Positions 8,650 through 16,942 of a stretch of DNA of 64,000 nucleotides are shown one piece after another. Within the stretch, counting starts at the first letter, position 1; each line of letters starts with the position of its first letter. Source of the stretch: JAIBCC01 sp963763855 (GTDB lineage: Bacteria; Acidobacteriota; Blastocatellia; Pyrinomonadales; Pyrinomonadaceae). The stretch covers positions 3,100,001 through 3,164,000 of the forward strand of contig CAVXPU010000005.1 of the NCBI GenBank assembly GCA_963763855.1, given 5' to 3'. The translations under genes were made by a program, and so were the position numbers. Below the pieces are notes generated by a model that saw only the letters and a list, made by a program, of their open reading frames with translations, made no database searches and was not told the origin of the DNA.

Positions 8650-9519
8650 CTACCCTTCCACCAAACTTCCGTAAGCATCCGGTCGCCGATCTCTGAAAAA
8701 CTGCCAAGTATTGCGGACTTCCTTGATCATATCCATATTCAAATCCGCGATGATTAATTCGTCTTGATCACGAGTTCCAACGGCGAGCATTTGTCCGCGT
8801 GGATCGCAAAAATAGCTTTGACCGTAGAATTCGCCGATGTTCCAAGGTGCTTCCGTGCCGACGCGGTTAATTGCTCCGACAAAATATCCATTCGCGACTG
8901 CGTGTGCGGGTTGTTCCAATTTCCAAAGATATTCCGAAAGTCCCGCGACCGTCGCCGACGGATTAAAGATAATTTCCGCACCGTTTAAGCCCAAAGCTCT
9001 CGCACCTTCGGGAAAATGTCGGTCGTAGCAAATGTAAACGCCGATTCTCGCAAACGCCGTATCAAAACACGGATAACCAAGATTTCCCGGTCGAAAATAG
9101 AATTTTTCCCAAAATCCCGGGGCGACGTGCGGAATATGTGTTTTGCGGTATTTGCCGAGATACTTTCCGTCAGCATCAATAACGGCGGCGGTATTGTAAT
9201 AAACGCCCGACATTTCTTCCTCGTAAACCGGCACGATCAAAACCATTCCGTATTCCTTGGCAACCGATTGCATCATTTGAACCGTTTCGCCGTCGGGAAC
9301 TTTTTCCACCGCTTCATACCAACGAGTTGTCTGCTCGGCACAAAAATACGGAGTGTTGAAAATCTCTTGAAAACAAAGCATTTGCACGCCTTTTTTCGCC
9401 GCATCGTCAACCATTTTTAGTTGAATTTCGTTGTTGATTTTTTTAATTTCCGCAATCGGAGCATCCGTCGGTGCGTGATTGTGTGCTTGAATCAAGCCGC
9501 ATTTGATTATTCTTGACAT
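8650..9519 (-). CDS. carbon-nitrogen hydrolase, probable beta-ureidopropionase
   Basis: A 289-residue nitrilase-superfamily enzyme. The Glu-Lys-Cys triad is visible: Glu52 in CFQEIF, Lys126 in GKYRKTHIPH and Cys164 in VYICYDRHFPE. The GFWEKFYFRPG loop and the C-terminal WQFFRDRRPDAYGSL are shared by N-carbamoyl-beta-alanine amidohydrolases and N-carbamoylputrescine amidases. Because preA, preT, dihydropyrimidinase and a nucleobase permease are neighbours, hydrolysis of N-carbamoyl-beta-alanine to beta-alanine, CO2 and ammonia is the most likely reaction. Substrate choice is inferred from context. Confidence 0.88.
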   Translation of the reverse strand: MSRIIKCGLIQAHNHAPTDAPIAEIKKINNEIQLKMVDDAAKKGVQMLCFQEIFNTPYFCAEQTTRWYEAVEKVPDGETVQMMQSVAKEYGMVLIVPVYEEEMSGVYYNTAAVIDADGKYLGKYRKTHIPHVAPGFWEKFYFRPGNLGYPCFDTAFARIGVYICYDRHFPEGARALGLNGAEIIFNPSATVAGLSEYLWKLEQPAHAVANGYFVGAINRVGTEAPWNIGEFYGQSYFCDPRGQMLAVGTRDQDELIIADLNMDMIKEVRNTWQFFRDRRPDAYGSLVEG

Positions 9520-9574
9520 AATATTTTCCTATATTTTTTCAAACACGAAGTTTTTTCTAGAGAATAATATATTC

Positions 9575-9644
9575 GTTTAGAGGCGTGTCTTCGACCGCCG
9601 TCCGAGAATTTAATAAGGAGGCGGTCAAAGACACGCCTCTAAAC
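9575..9644. repeat. long inverted repeat (hairpin)
   Basis: Arms 9575-9599 and 9620-9644 are 25 bases long with a single mismatch (GTTTAGAGGCGTGTCTT core), separated by 20 bases. The GC-rich arms contrast with the AT-rich spacer. It lies between the stop of the cytochrome gene and the amidase start, so it may be a dispersed palindrome that also terminates transcription. Confidence 0.8.
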
Positions 9645-9684
9645 TAGCTTTAATTATTTTATTTTTTCTTCGCAGTTTCGTAGT

Positions 9685-10752
9685 TTATTTAACAAACACT
9701 TTATCATCAATACTTACATTATTCTTCACGTCCAAAATCTTCCGCGTCCAATAGATTCCAGGCACAGCAAATTTCATTGTTGTCGGTAATTTTATGCCAC
9801 CAAAATCTTTGTAATCTTGATAATTAACCTGATAAACGAAATTGCCCAAAACAGTCCGAGTAGCAGACGAACGCCGCACGAGCAAGCCTGTCGTCGCGTC
9901 AAATACCAAATTCTCGCGTTTTTTGTCGGCGGTTGTTGCTTGAACGATCCAGACTTCCTTGCCTTCGATTTTATCAAAAAATCTCACGTCCATTTGCGTG
10001 TATAATTTCTTCAAATCAGGATTCGCAAAAAGTTGTGCATCGCGTTTGATGTTTTCCGATTCGTCGGCTTGAAGTTCGATTTTTGCTCCGTCAGACGTTT
10101 TCAAAACATTCGTTCCGTCAAATTTTTCCGAGATTATCGTTTTCCCATAAGCCGTGTCAATACGGAGTTTACCGGCTTTTTGCCACATTTCTTCGGTTTC
10201 GATTGTCTTGCCGTCCGGCTCGATTCGTTGGGATTTTATCTGCCGCGATGTAACTTTCGCGAGCTTCGCTTTTCCGCCGAGTGCGGTTTCGTATTTCGTC
10301 AGAATTTCGTCAATTGTCGGTTTCTTTTCAGGCTGTTTCGGACGCTCTTCTGCAGGTTTTGCCGCGATCAAAGGAAACGAAGGTTGCGGATGTGAAATTC
10401 CTTTATGACAAGTATTACAATTGATTTCAGGGCGACCGTTGAAAAAATTCTTGTTCAATTCAAAGGTCATTTTTAGCATCTGTCGAGCCGTATCTTTGTG
10501 CTCGTTGCCCTCCTTTTCATAATCACCATCGTTGGAAGCGTGGCAAAACTTACAGTCAACCCCCAGGCTCGACGACATTTGGTTCATCACTTTGCCCATC
10601 TGATCGGCAGGCATATCATTCAAAACTTTAATGCTTTTGAACTTCTGTCCGGCAGTCTCGGTTTTCGTTTGGCTTTCAACTTTCGGCAAAAAAATCAACG
10701 CCAGCAAAGGAAGCGATAATGTAAACGCAATTAATTTTAGACGGTTTTTCAT
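9685..10752 (-). CDS. exported di-haem c-type cytochrome with C-terminal beta domain
   Basis: A 355-residue protein with an N-terminal signal peptide (residues 1-27). Two haem-binding motifs, CKFCH (67-71) and CNTCH (112-116), lie in a region resembling the reaction-centre cytochrome c subunit family that is expanded in Acidobacteriota. After a Pro-rich linker (about 130-150) the remaining 200 residues are predicted beta-rich and resemble outer-membrane lipoprotein-carrier-like domains (EEMWQKAGKLRIDT, KLPTTMKFAVPG). The partner and electron-transfer role are unknown. The gene sits between the amidase and permease genes but shows no direct link to pyrimidine degradation. Confidence 0.8.
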   Translation of the reverse strand: MKNRLKLIAFTLSLPLLALIFLPKVESQTKTETAGQKFKSIKVLNDMPADQMGKVMNQMSSSLGVDCKFCHASNDGDYEKEGNEHKDTARQMLKMTFELNKNFFNGRPEINCNTCHKGISHPQPSFPLIAAKPAEERPKQPEKKPTIDEILTKYETALGGKAKLAKVTSRQIKSQRIEPDGKTIETEEMWQKAGKLRIDTAYGKTIISEKFDGTNVLKTSDGAKIELQADESENIKRDAQLFANPDLKKLYTQMDVRFFDKIEGKEVWIVQATTADKKRENLVFDATTGLLVRRSSATRTVLGNFVYQVNYQDYKDFGGIKLPTTMKFAVPGIYWTRKILDVKNNVSIDDKVFVK

Positions 10753-10774
10753 AATCGTTTTATTCTAGCCTCAA

Positions 10775-10819
10775 AACAAAAAAAACACACGAAATTTGTT
10801 TCAAACTTCGTGCGTTTTT
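10775..10819 (-). terminator. intrinsic terminator after the permease gene
   Basis: On the minus strand a stem (AAACGCACGAAGTTTG paired with CAAATTTCGTGTGTTT, imperfect) is followed by a run of Ts. It lies just past the permease stop and before the cytochrome start. Confidence 0.75.
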
Positions 10820-10836
10820 GTTGGAAAATATCGTAG

Positions 10837-12318
10837 TTATTCGATTTCAGTAATCGGCGGAAATGCCTTCATTAAAACGTAATGAACCACCGCCGCGACG
10901 CCAAATCCGATAAACCACGCGTAATCATACAAGATTTTCAGCGGTTCAAAAATCAGACCGATCCACGCGAAAAAGCATCCTAAAATCGTCGCGACAACCG
11001 CTCGCCAATTCCAGCCCGCGTATTCGCCTTTAGTTCGATACAAATCCGCAAGATTCAGATTTTTGTCGCGAACGAACCAATAATCGGCGATCATCACGCC
11101 CGCGATTGCTCCGAGTCCGCCCGAATAACCCAATAACCAACTGAAAATATAACCGCTCGGATCAGCGAGAAGTTTCCACGGCATCATTAAAATTCCGATA
11201 ATTCCCGTAATCAAACCGCCGGTTCTGAACGAAATCCACTTCGGAAAAGCGTTCGCAAAATCGTTTGCGGGAGACACGACATTCGCCGCGATATTAACCG
11301 ACAGAGTTGCTACAACTATTGTAAACATTGAGATTGCAACGACAACAGGCTGCGAAAATTGTCCGACCAATTTCACCGGATCCCAAGAATCTTTCGGATC
11401 CATATTCGGAAAAACGACCAAAGATGCCGAAGTGATAATAATTCCCATCGCCGCGAAAATTACCATCGTCGTCGGCAACGCCACAACTTGCCCGATTGTC
11501 TGTTCTTTCTGCGATTTCCCGAATCGCGTAAAGTCCGGCATATTTAAACTTAACGTTGCCCAGAAGCCAATCATCGCGGTCAAACTCGGGATAAAGACGG
11601 GGAAGAATTCGCCAAATGTGTGAAACTTTCCGTGGTCTTCGAGCAGTTTTCCAAAACCGCCAGCCATCCAAACAATCCAGACGAGCAGCAACGCCGTCAT
11701 CACCAAAACAAACGGTGCCGCCCAATTTTCAACGTGCCGCAGCAAATTCATTCCGCGATAAACAACCGCGATATTCAAAGCCCAAAAGAGTAAAAACGAG
11801 ATCCACTCGGTCGGATAATGACCACCGATTTTGTCGCCGAGCAAGCCAGCCCAATTCGGAATTATCGAGCCGAAAAGAGTTTGCAAAGCTTGTCCGCCGA
11901 TCCACGCGTTAATCCCAAACCAACCGCAACCGACAATCGCCCGCATAATCGCCGGAAAATTCGAGCCGATTGTGCCGTAACTCGAACGTGCAAACACAGG
12001 AAACGGAATGCCGTATTTTGTTCCCGCGTGCGAATTTAGCAGAATCGGAGCTAGGACAATAATGTTGCCCAAAAGAATTGTCAGCAACGCCTGCCACCAA
12101 TTCATTCCTGCAGAAATCAACCCAGAAGCAAGCATATACGTCGGAATGCAATGTGCCATCGAAATCCAAAGTGCGGCGTAATTATAGGTCGTCCAATTGC
12201 GTTCACCGATTGGTACAGGTGCTAAATCTTCGTTATAAAGCGGCGAATTTTTGATTGATTGCAGTGCTTCGGCTTGCAATTCTATTCGTCCGTCCGGATG
12301 CTCAATTGTTTCAGTCAT
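10837..12318 (-). CDS. NCS1 family nucleobase:cation symporter
   Basis: A 493-residue permease with about 12 membrane segments. The N-terminal cytoplasmic SPLYNEDLAPVPIGERNWTTYNYAALWISM is the NCS1 signature, followed by GTKYGIPFPVFARSSYG and GCGWFGINAWIGG. NCS1 carriers import uracil, thymine, allantoin, hydantoins or cytosine with H+ or Na+. Placement with preTA and dihydropyrimidinase points to uracil, thymine or hydantoin uptake, which is inference. It is followed by a terminator and preceded by the GNAT gene in the same direction. Confidence 0.92.
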   Translation of the reverse strand: MTETIEHPDGRIELQAEALQSIKNSPLYNEDLAPVPIGERNWTTYNYAALWISMAHCIPTYMLASGLISAGMNWWQALLTILLGNIIVLAPILLNSHAGTKYGIPFPVFARSSYGTIGSNFPAIMRAIVGCGWFGINAWIGGQALQTLFGSIIPNWAGLLGDKIGGHYPTEWISFLLFWALNIAVVYRGMNLLRHVENWAAPFVLVMTALLLVWIVWMAGGFGKLLEDHGKFHTFGEFFPVFIPSLTAMIGFWATLSLNMPDFTRFGKSQKEQTIGQVVALPTTMVIFAAMGIIITSASLVVFPNMDPKDSWDPVKLVGQFSQPVVVAISMFTIVVATLSVNIAANVVSPANDFANAFPKWISFRTGGLITGIIGILMMPWKLLADPSGYIFSWLLGYSGGLGAIAGVMIADYWFVRDKNLNLADLYRTKGEYAGWNWRAVVATILGCFFAWIGLIFEPLKILYDYAWFIGFGVAAVVHYVLMKAFPPITEIE

Positions 12319-12389
12319 AGTTTTTTTTAACCGCGAAGTTTCACGAAGGCGTCACGAAGTGTTTTGGCTATTTAGGGCAAATTCTCGTC

Positions 12390-13205
12390 CTATTTCAATT
12401 GCCATTTCGTCCGTGTATAAGCGACCCTAAATCCATTCTTCTCAGCATTTCGCTGCGACTGGCTTCCGGGCAAAGCTCCCATTATTGCCAGTGTGCAGCC
12501 CTGCTCTGCGGCAAATCTCAATCTGGAATCAAGCAAAGCGGCTTGTCCGCCCTTTCGGCGTCCATCAGGAATAGTACTCGCACCCGCCAATATCGCCACA
12601 CCATCATAAATAAAGAGCATTCCGGCTGAGATAGGTTCGCCTTTGAGCTCAGCCAAAAATGGATAACCGCCAACGCATTTTGCACTTACTTGTCCGAATT
12701 CAAACATAAAATCGGCTAATCCTTCCATCTCACTCGACCAACCGCCCGCAGAAATTTTCGCCCATAATTTTTCTTCGCCTTCATTGATAATTCTGGTGGT
12801 AATTTCTTGATTCAATGGAAGTTTCGGAAGTTTTTCTGCACCGATTTCTTGAAACATTACGTTCGTGAGTTCCAATGGCTGATAACCGCGTTCATTAAGT
12901 AATCCGATCAACGAAGAATCCGACATCGGCGAAACTTCGTGAAAAACTGGTGCATTGTGTTTTTTGAAAAATGCCTCTAGTTTGTCTAATTCTGCATCCG
13001 TAATTTCACCAAAAACACCAAGTCCGAAAGTTTGCGTCAAGGGCGATTCCGCTCCGTCAAACATCGCGTATATTCCCGCAACCTCAATCCATTCAACGTT
13101 TGCCTCAGGCGAAGTTTTCGCACGGGCTTCGACGAACGCCGCATTTGCCCGAGCCTCTGTCCGCTCTAATTTTTGTGAAAGTTCTTTATTTGAAAATATT
13201 GCCAT
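12390..13205 (-). CDS. GNAT family N-acetyltransferase
   Basis: A 271-residue protein starting at the ATG at 13205, which has an AGGAAT ribosome-binding site; an in-frame ATG at 13232 would overlap the dihydropyrimidinase stop. The C-terminal third carries the GNAT acetyl-CoA motif (IPDGRRKGGQAALLDSRL) and the late AEKNGFRVAYTRTKW strand. The N-terminal half is likely a degenerate second GNAT domain. The acyl acceptor is unknown. It follows the dihydropyrimidinase by 11 bases and is presumably in its operon. Confidence 0.8.
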   Translation of the reverse strand: MAIFSNKELSQKLERTEARANAAFVEARAKTSPEANVEWIEVAGIYAMFDGAESPLTQTFGLGVFGEITDAELDKLEAFFKKHNAPVFHEVSPMSDSSLIGLLNERGYQPLELTNVMFQEIGAEKLPKLPLNQEITTRIINEGEEKLWAKISAGGWSSEMEGLADFMFEFGQVSAKCVGGYPFLAELKGEPISAGMLFIYDGVAILAGASTIPDGRRKGGQAALLDSRLRFAAEQGCTLAIMGALPGSQSQRNAEKNGFRVAYTRTKWQLK

Positions 13206-13216
13206 GATGGTAATTC

Positions 13217-14596
13217 CTAAATCTTCACACATTCTCCACGCTTGATAAATTCGCCGCTTCCTTTATCAACCAAACATTCGCCGTTTTCAATCACCACACG
13301 ACCGCGGGATAAAACCGTTTCGACCTTTCCTTTGATTGTCTTCCCTTCATACGCACAATAATCCACGTTCATGTGTTGGGCTTCCAAAGTGAATGTGTGA
13401 TCTTTTTCGGTGTCGAAAATCACGATGTCGGCATCGCTTCCGACGGCGATTGTGCCTTTTTTCGGGAACATTCCAAACATTTTCGCGGCAGCGGTTGACG
13501 TTAGTTCCACAAAGCGGTTGAGCGAGATTCGGTTTTCGACCACACCGCCGTTGTAGATCAGTTCCATCCGATATTCAACGCCGGGAGCACCGTTTGGAAT
13601 TTTTGAAAAATCGTCGCGTCCCAACTCTTTTTGATCCTTCATACAAAACGGACAATGATCGGTGGCGATAACGTGTAAGTCGCCCATTCGCAAGCCTTTC
13701 CAAAGATCGGCATGGTTGTGTTTTTCACGCAAAGGCGGTGTCATCACATATTTCGCACCGTCCCAGCCGTCGCCGTAATCGTCAATTGATAGGAAAAGAT
13801 ACTGCGGACAAGTTTCGGCAAACGCCAAAACGCCGCGATCACGAGCTTGGCGAACCTGATTAAGTGCGTCGGTGCAGCTTAAATGGACGATATAAACTGG
13901 CGTTTCCGCCATTTCGGCAAGTGCAATCGCCCGATGAACGCCTTCGGCTTCGGCGAGAGTCGGACGAGTTAAAGCGTGATATTTCGGTGCGGTTCTGCCT
14001 TCGGCAAGGAATTTTTTGATAATTTCATTGATGACAATTCCGTTTTCCGCGTGCATACAGACAAGCCCACCGCGTTCGCCCGCCGCCGACATCGCCCGAT
14101 AAATTGTCGCGTCATCAGACAAAAACACGCCCGGATATGCCATAAATAATTTGAAAGACGTGATGCCTTCGTCAATCAATTTGAACATCTCAGGTTTGTG
14201 TTGGTCCTCAAAATCCGTCGTGATAAGGTGAAAACCGTAGTCAATGACGGCTTTTCCTTGAGCCTTTGCGTGCCAAGTATCCACGCCTTTGAGCATTGAT
14301 TCACCTTTATTCTGGACGGCAAAATCAATAATCGTCGTCGTCCCGCCAAACGCCGCCGCCCGAGTTCCTGTGAAAAAATCATCGCTCGAAGATGTTCCGC
14401 CAAACGGCAAATCCATATGCGTATGCGGATCAATCCCGCCCGGAATCACGAGTTTGCCACTCGCATCAATGACCTTATCCGCTTCAATATCAAGCGTTTT
14501 GCCGATGAGCGAAACTGTTCCGTCTTCGATTAAAATGTCAGCGTGATAATCGTCAACCGCTGTCACGATTCGTCCGTTTTTGATTAGTGTTTTCAT
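13217..14596 (-). CDS. hydA: dihydropyrimidinase (D-hydantoinase)
   Basis: A 459-residue cyclic amidohydrolase opening dihydrouracil or dihydrothymine to the N-carbamoyl-beta-amino acid, step two of the reductive pyrimidine pathway. The start is the ATG at 14596 (MKTLIKNGRIVTAVDD). His58 and His60 in PGGIDPHTHMDLPFGG bind the metal pair, GITSFKLFMAYPG holds the carboxylated Lys, and VYIVHLSC and ATDHCPF supply further ligands. Two degenerate copies of the first 34 to 72 bases of this gene and its leader occur upstream at 15388-15421 and 16822-16895, flanking inserted toxin-antitoxin modules. Confidence 0.93.
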   Translation of the reverse strand: MKTLIKNGRIVTAVDDYHADILIEDGTVSLIGKTLDIEADKVIDASGKLVIPGGIDPHTHMDLPFGGTSSSDDFFTGTRAAAFGGTTTIIDFAVQNKGESMLKGVDTWHAKAQGKAVIDYGFHLITTDFEDQHKPEMFKLIDEGITSFKLFMAYPGVFLSDDATIYRAMSAAGERGGLVCMHAENGIVINEIIKKFLAEGRTAPKYHALTRPTLAEAEGVHRAIALAEMAETPVYIVHLSCTDALNQVRQARDRGVLAFAETCPQYLFLSIDDYGDGWDGAKYVMTPPLREKHNHADLWKGLRMGDLHVIATDHCPFCMKDQKELGRDDFSKIPNGAPGVEYRMELIYNGGVVENRISLNRFVELTSTAAAKMFGMFPKKGTIAVGSDADIVIFDTEKDHTFTLEAQHMNVDYCAYEGKTIKGKVETVLSRGRVVIENGECLVDKGSGEFIKRGECVKI

Positions 14597-14646
14597 AAAA
14601 TTAAGTCTTTTCTTTTTGGTTAATTTTGCGTTATCATACAACTGTT

Positions 14647-14916
14647 ATGAATTATACAACTACGGCAATTTTTGAGAATGGTCTGCTTCGCCCGATTGTT
14701 CCGCTTGATTTGCCCGAACATGCGGAAGTTGAAATAACAGTTCAGATTAACGACAATTCGCTTCGTTCAAAAGTTCGCAAAGCGTTAAAGTTGGAAAATC
14801 GAGCAAGTAAAATCGAAGATACAATTTCAAATGAACGCCGTTCAGAAATTGCCAAAATCTTTTCTGCCGAGAAGCCTCTTAGCGATTATATCAACGAAGA
14901 TCGCGAAACCCGATGA
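14647..14916 (+). CDS. DUF104/AF2212-like antitoxin
   Basis: An 89-residue protein beginning MNYTTTAIFENGLLRPIVPL, the beta-hairpin signature of the AF2212/DUF104 family, which partners PIN-domain toxins. The C-terminal half is a charged helix that would wrap the toxin. An upstream in-frame ATG at 14626 lies in the divergent leader and is less likely. The stop overlaps the PIN gene start (ATGA). It diverges from dihydropyrimidinase, so the short spacer must hold both promoters. Confidence 0.8.
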   Translation: MNYTTTAIFENGLLRPIVPLDLPEHAEVEITVQINDNSLRSKVRKALKLENRASKIEDTISNERRSEIAKIFSAEKPLSDYINEDRETR

Positions 14917-15380
14917 ACGAAATTTTCTATGCCGACAGTTCAGTTTTAGTCAAACGCCACGTTTCTGAAACGGGAAGCAATTGGTTTCAAAATCTTGTTT
15001 TACCTGTTTCAAATAATTCAATTATTACCGCAAAGCTAAGTATTGTCGAAGTTTTTAGTGCGTTCAATCGCCGAAAACGTGAAGCTACAATCAGCCAAAT
15101 TGATTACAACGATTTTGCCAAAGACTTTTCAACAATTTCAAGTAACGAATATAATCTGCTTAGTTTAACCGATTCGATAATTGCCGAATCACAAAGACTT
15201 TTAGAGATTCATCCTCTTCGTGCGGGTGACGCAATTCAACTTGCAACTGCAATTTATGCCCGAAATATGCTGCAAAATTCTGGGCTGCCTACACCAATAT
15301 TTTTAGCTTCCGATAAAAAACTGCTTGATGCTGCCATTGCCGAAGGATTCGTAATCGACAATCCTAATTTGCATCCGTGA
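14913..15380 (+). CDS. PIN-domain ribonuclease toxin (VapC-like)
   Basis: A 155-residue PIN-domain protein. The acidic active site is visible: Asp in FYADSSVLVKRH at the N terminus, Glu in LSIVEVFSAF, Asp in RAGDAIQLATAIYA and Asp in FLASDKKLLDAA. PIN toxins cleave tRNA or other RNAs and are restrained by the antitoxin encoded immediately upstream with a four-base overlap. The module lies between the dihydropyrimidinase start and the degenerate copy of that start at 15388. Confidence 0.85.
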   Translation: MNEIFYADSSVLVKRHVSETGSNWFQNLVLPVSNNSIITAKLSIVEVFSAFNRRKREATISQIDYNDFAKDFSTISSNEYNLLSLTDSIIAESQRLLEIHPLRAGDAIQLATAIYARNMLQNSGLPTPIFLASDKKLLDAAIAEGFVIDNPNLHP

Positions 15381-15387
15381 AACTAAC

Positions 15388-15421
15388 ACGATTCGTCCGT
15401 TTTTTATTAGTGTTTTCATAA
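15388..15421 (-). pseudogene. degenerate copy of the dihydropyrimidinase 5' end (short)
   Basis: Thirty-four bases match the start of the dihydropyrimidinase gene with one mismatch, including the ATG (at 15419) and the codons for MKTLIKNGRIV. Beyond that the similarity stops and the frame runs antisense into the PIN gene end. It marks the boundary between the DUF104/PIN module and the CPBP/BrnTA module. Confidence 0.75.
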
Positions 15422-15452
15422 TTTATCAGCTTCTTTATAGTTATCGTCTAAG

Positions 15453-16220
15453 TCACGTTTTCGTCCATTTTCGATATGATATAGCAATTAGAATAACTGC
15501 CAATACGATATCGAAGAAGGTTTCATAATAAATTCTGTTATCAACACCATCGGTGACTTCGATTGGAAAAACCACGACCGTAATGTTGGTAAAAGTATGT
15601 AACAAAAGGCAGGCAAAAAGATTGCCGTTCGTTCGCAAATAAACCCAAGTATATTTGACGGCGGCGGCAGTTGTGCCAATAACAAAGAGCCAAATTGGAG
15701 TTTTATATTGACTCGTCCCGATTATCCAAAACATCGGCAGATGCCAAACTGCCCAAAATATTCCAACCAGCAAAGTTGCCGTTATCACCGAATAATTCTT
15801 AATCAATCGCGGCAACATATAGCCACGCCAACCAAATTCCTCGTTAAACGATCCGCCGATGAAAAAATAAAGTATAAACGTTCCGAGAAAGGTCAAGATA
15901 TTAAGGTCAAATTGGGTTCCACCGGCAATCAAATGAGCTAAAAACGACGTTACAAGAGGAACGGCTGCAATGAATAGGTAAATTTTCCAAGAAAATCTAA
16001 AATTAAACCCATCTTTGAAAAGTTGCCGAACGCTCTGGTTACCTTCTTCCCGCCAACTCAAAAAGATGCCGATTAAAGACGGACCAAAACTTCCAAAGAG
16101 CAAAAGTATAAGGGGTGAGAATGGCAACGAAATCACTTTTTGCGAGTCTAAAACGACCGGAATCTGAAGAATCCAAGTAAAAAGAAAAGTTATCAGAAGA
16201 TATTTTGTGACGGATTTCAT
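15453..16220 (-). CDS. CPBP family intramembrane metalloprotease
   Basis: A 255-residue membrane protein with about seven or eight hydrophobic segments. The CPBP/ABI family motifs are present: EEFGWRGYMLPRL (EExxWR) and FWAVWHLPMFW with the metal-binding His. Related bacterial proteins include CAAX prenyl-protease-like and bacteriocin-immunity proteins. The substrate is unknown. The gene lies between two degenerate dihydropyrimidinase starts, together with a BrnT/BrnA pair, so it appears to be accessory cargo. Confidence 0.85.
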   Translation of the reverse strand: MKSVTKYLLITFLFTWILQIPVVLDSQKVISLPFSPLILLLFGSFGPSLIGIFLSWREEGNQSVRQLFKDGFNFRFSWKIYLFIAAVPLVTSFLAHLIAGGTQFDLNILTFLGTFILYFFIGGSFNEEFGWRGYMLPRLIKNYSVITATLLVGIFWAVWHLPMFWIIGTSQYKTPIWLFVIGTTAAAVKYTWVYLRTNGNLFACLLLHTFTNITVVVFPIEVTDGVDNRIYYETFFDIVLAVILIAISYRKWTKT

Positions 16221-16245
16221 GAAATTATCCTAAACGGTCATTTAA

Positions 16246-16530
16246 TCAAGCAACCAAATCAACTTCTTCTTTTTCTTCTTTAAACTTCTTTCGATTTCTA
16301 AACCTTTCAGTTGCAGTTTTATTCGCTAATTCAGGTTCTAAATCTCGGATGCCTTTGCCAATGAATAGTTTGAGAAGAGACCCGATTGATAAATCTCTTT
16401 TTTGTGCAATTATTTCTAAGGTTTCAAGCGTATCTTTTGGAATATTCAAGTTTATTTCAACCGATTCACGTTCATAAAAAGTTAGTTTATGACCTTCGGG
16501 AGTAACTAAGGTGTTATTTTTTTCTTTCAT
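16246..16530 (-). CDS. antitoxin of the second BrnT module
   Basis: A 94-residue protein partnering the BrnT toxin just upstream, which it overlaps by 17 bases. The segment SVEINLNIPKDTLETLEIIA followed by KRDLSIGSLLKLFIGKGI reads as a ribbon-helix-helix or CopG-like DNA-binding domain; the tail is very rich in Lys and Glu. It differs from the BrnA at 4522-4890 and may represent a different antitoxin lineage. Assignment rests mainly on context. Confidence 0.75.
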   Translation of the reverse strand: MKEKNNTLVTPEGHKLTFYERESVEINLNIPKDTLETLEIIAQKRDLSIGSLLKLFIGKGIRDLEPELANKTATERFRNRKKFKEEKEEVDLVA

Positions 16531-16810
16531 AAAATTTTTCCTCTTCTTTTGTTGCTGACCGTGCTGAAATTATTCTGATTCTCTCACCACGTTCAACATA
16601 AACGGTATATAGCAAATTGTGTCGGAAACTAAATCCGATAATAAATAATCTGGCTTCTTCGTCAATAGAAGCGTCACCGATTTGATACAATTCGTCAAAG
16701 AAAACTTCTGCTGCTTCTTCAAATTTTACGTTATGTTTCCAAATATTGACAGCATATTTTTCTTCGTCCCATTCAAATTCAAGGTCGTGAAGTTCGTAAA
16801 ATTTGTCCAT
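16514..16810 (-). CDS. brnT: BrnT-family ribonuclease toxin (second copy)
   Basis: A 98-residue BrnT homologue: FEWDEEKYAVNIWKHNVKFEEA near the N terminus and GERIRIISARSATKEEEKFY near the C terminus match the copy at 4874-5149. The two toxins clearly share a family but have diverged. The start lies four bases past the stop of the truncated dihydropyrimidinase fragment at 16814-16894, so the toxin may be transcribed from the promoter that the duplicated 5' end carries. Confidence 0.87.
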   Translation of the reverse strand: MDKFYELHDLEFEWDEEKYAVNIWKHNVKFEEAAEVFFDELYQIGDASIDEEARLFIIGFSFRHNLLYTVYVERGERIRIISARSATKEEEKFYERKK

Positions 16811-16813
16811 AAC

Positions 16814-16894
16814 TTAAATTGCTTCGATAAAAATATCAGCGTGATAATCATCAACTGCTGTTACGATTCGTCCGTTTTTGATTAGTGTTTTCAT
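16814..16894 (-). pseudogene. truncated copy of the dihydropyrimidinase 5' end
   Basis: From 16822 to about 16895 the sequence matches the start of the dihydropyrimidinase gene (72 bases, about six mismatches), and resemblance continues weakly into the upstream leader. It encodes MKTLIKNGRIVTAVDDYHAD and then runs to a stop after 26 codons. The mismatches are mostly at third positions, suggesting the copy was once under selection or derives from a diverged homologue. Confidence 0.85.
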
Positions 16895-16942
16895 AAAGTT
16901 TTTTGTTAATTAATTTTCTTCATACAAAGATGGTTTACTTAA

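Noticed and set aside
9016..9420. A 134-codon plus-strand frame inside the amidase gene
   Set aside because: The minus-strand amidase is complete with its catalytic triad, and the plus-strand frame has no family resemblance.
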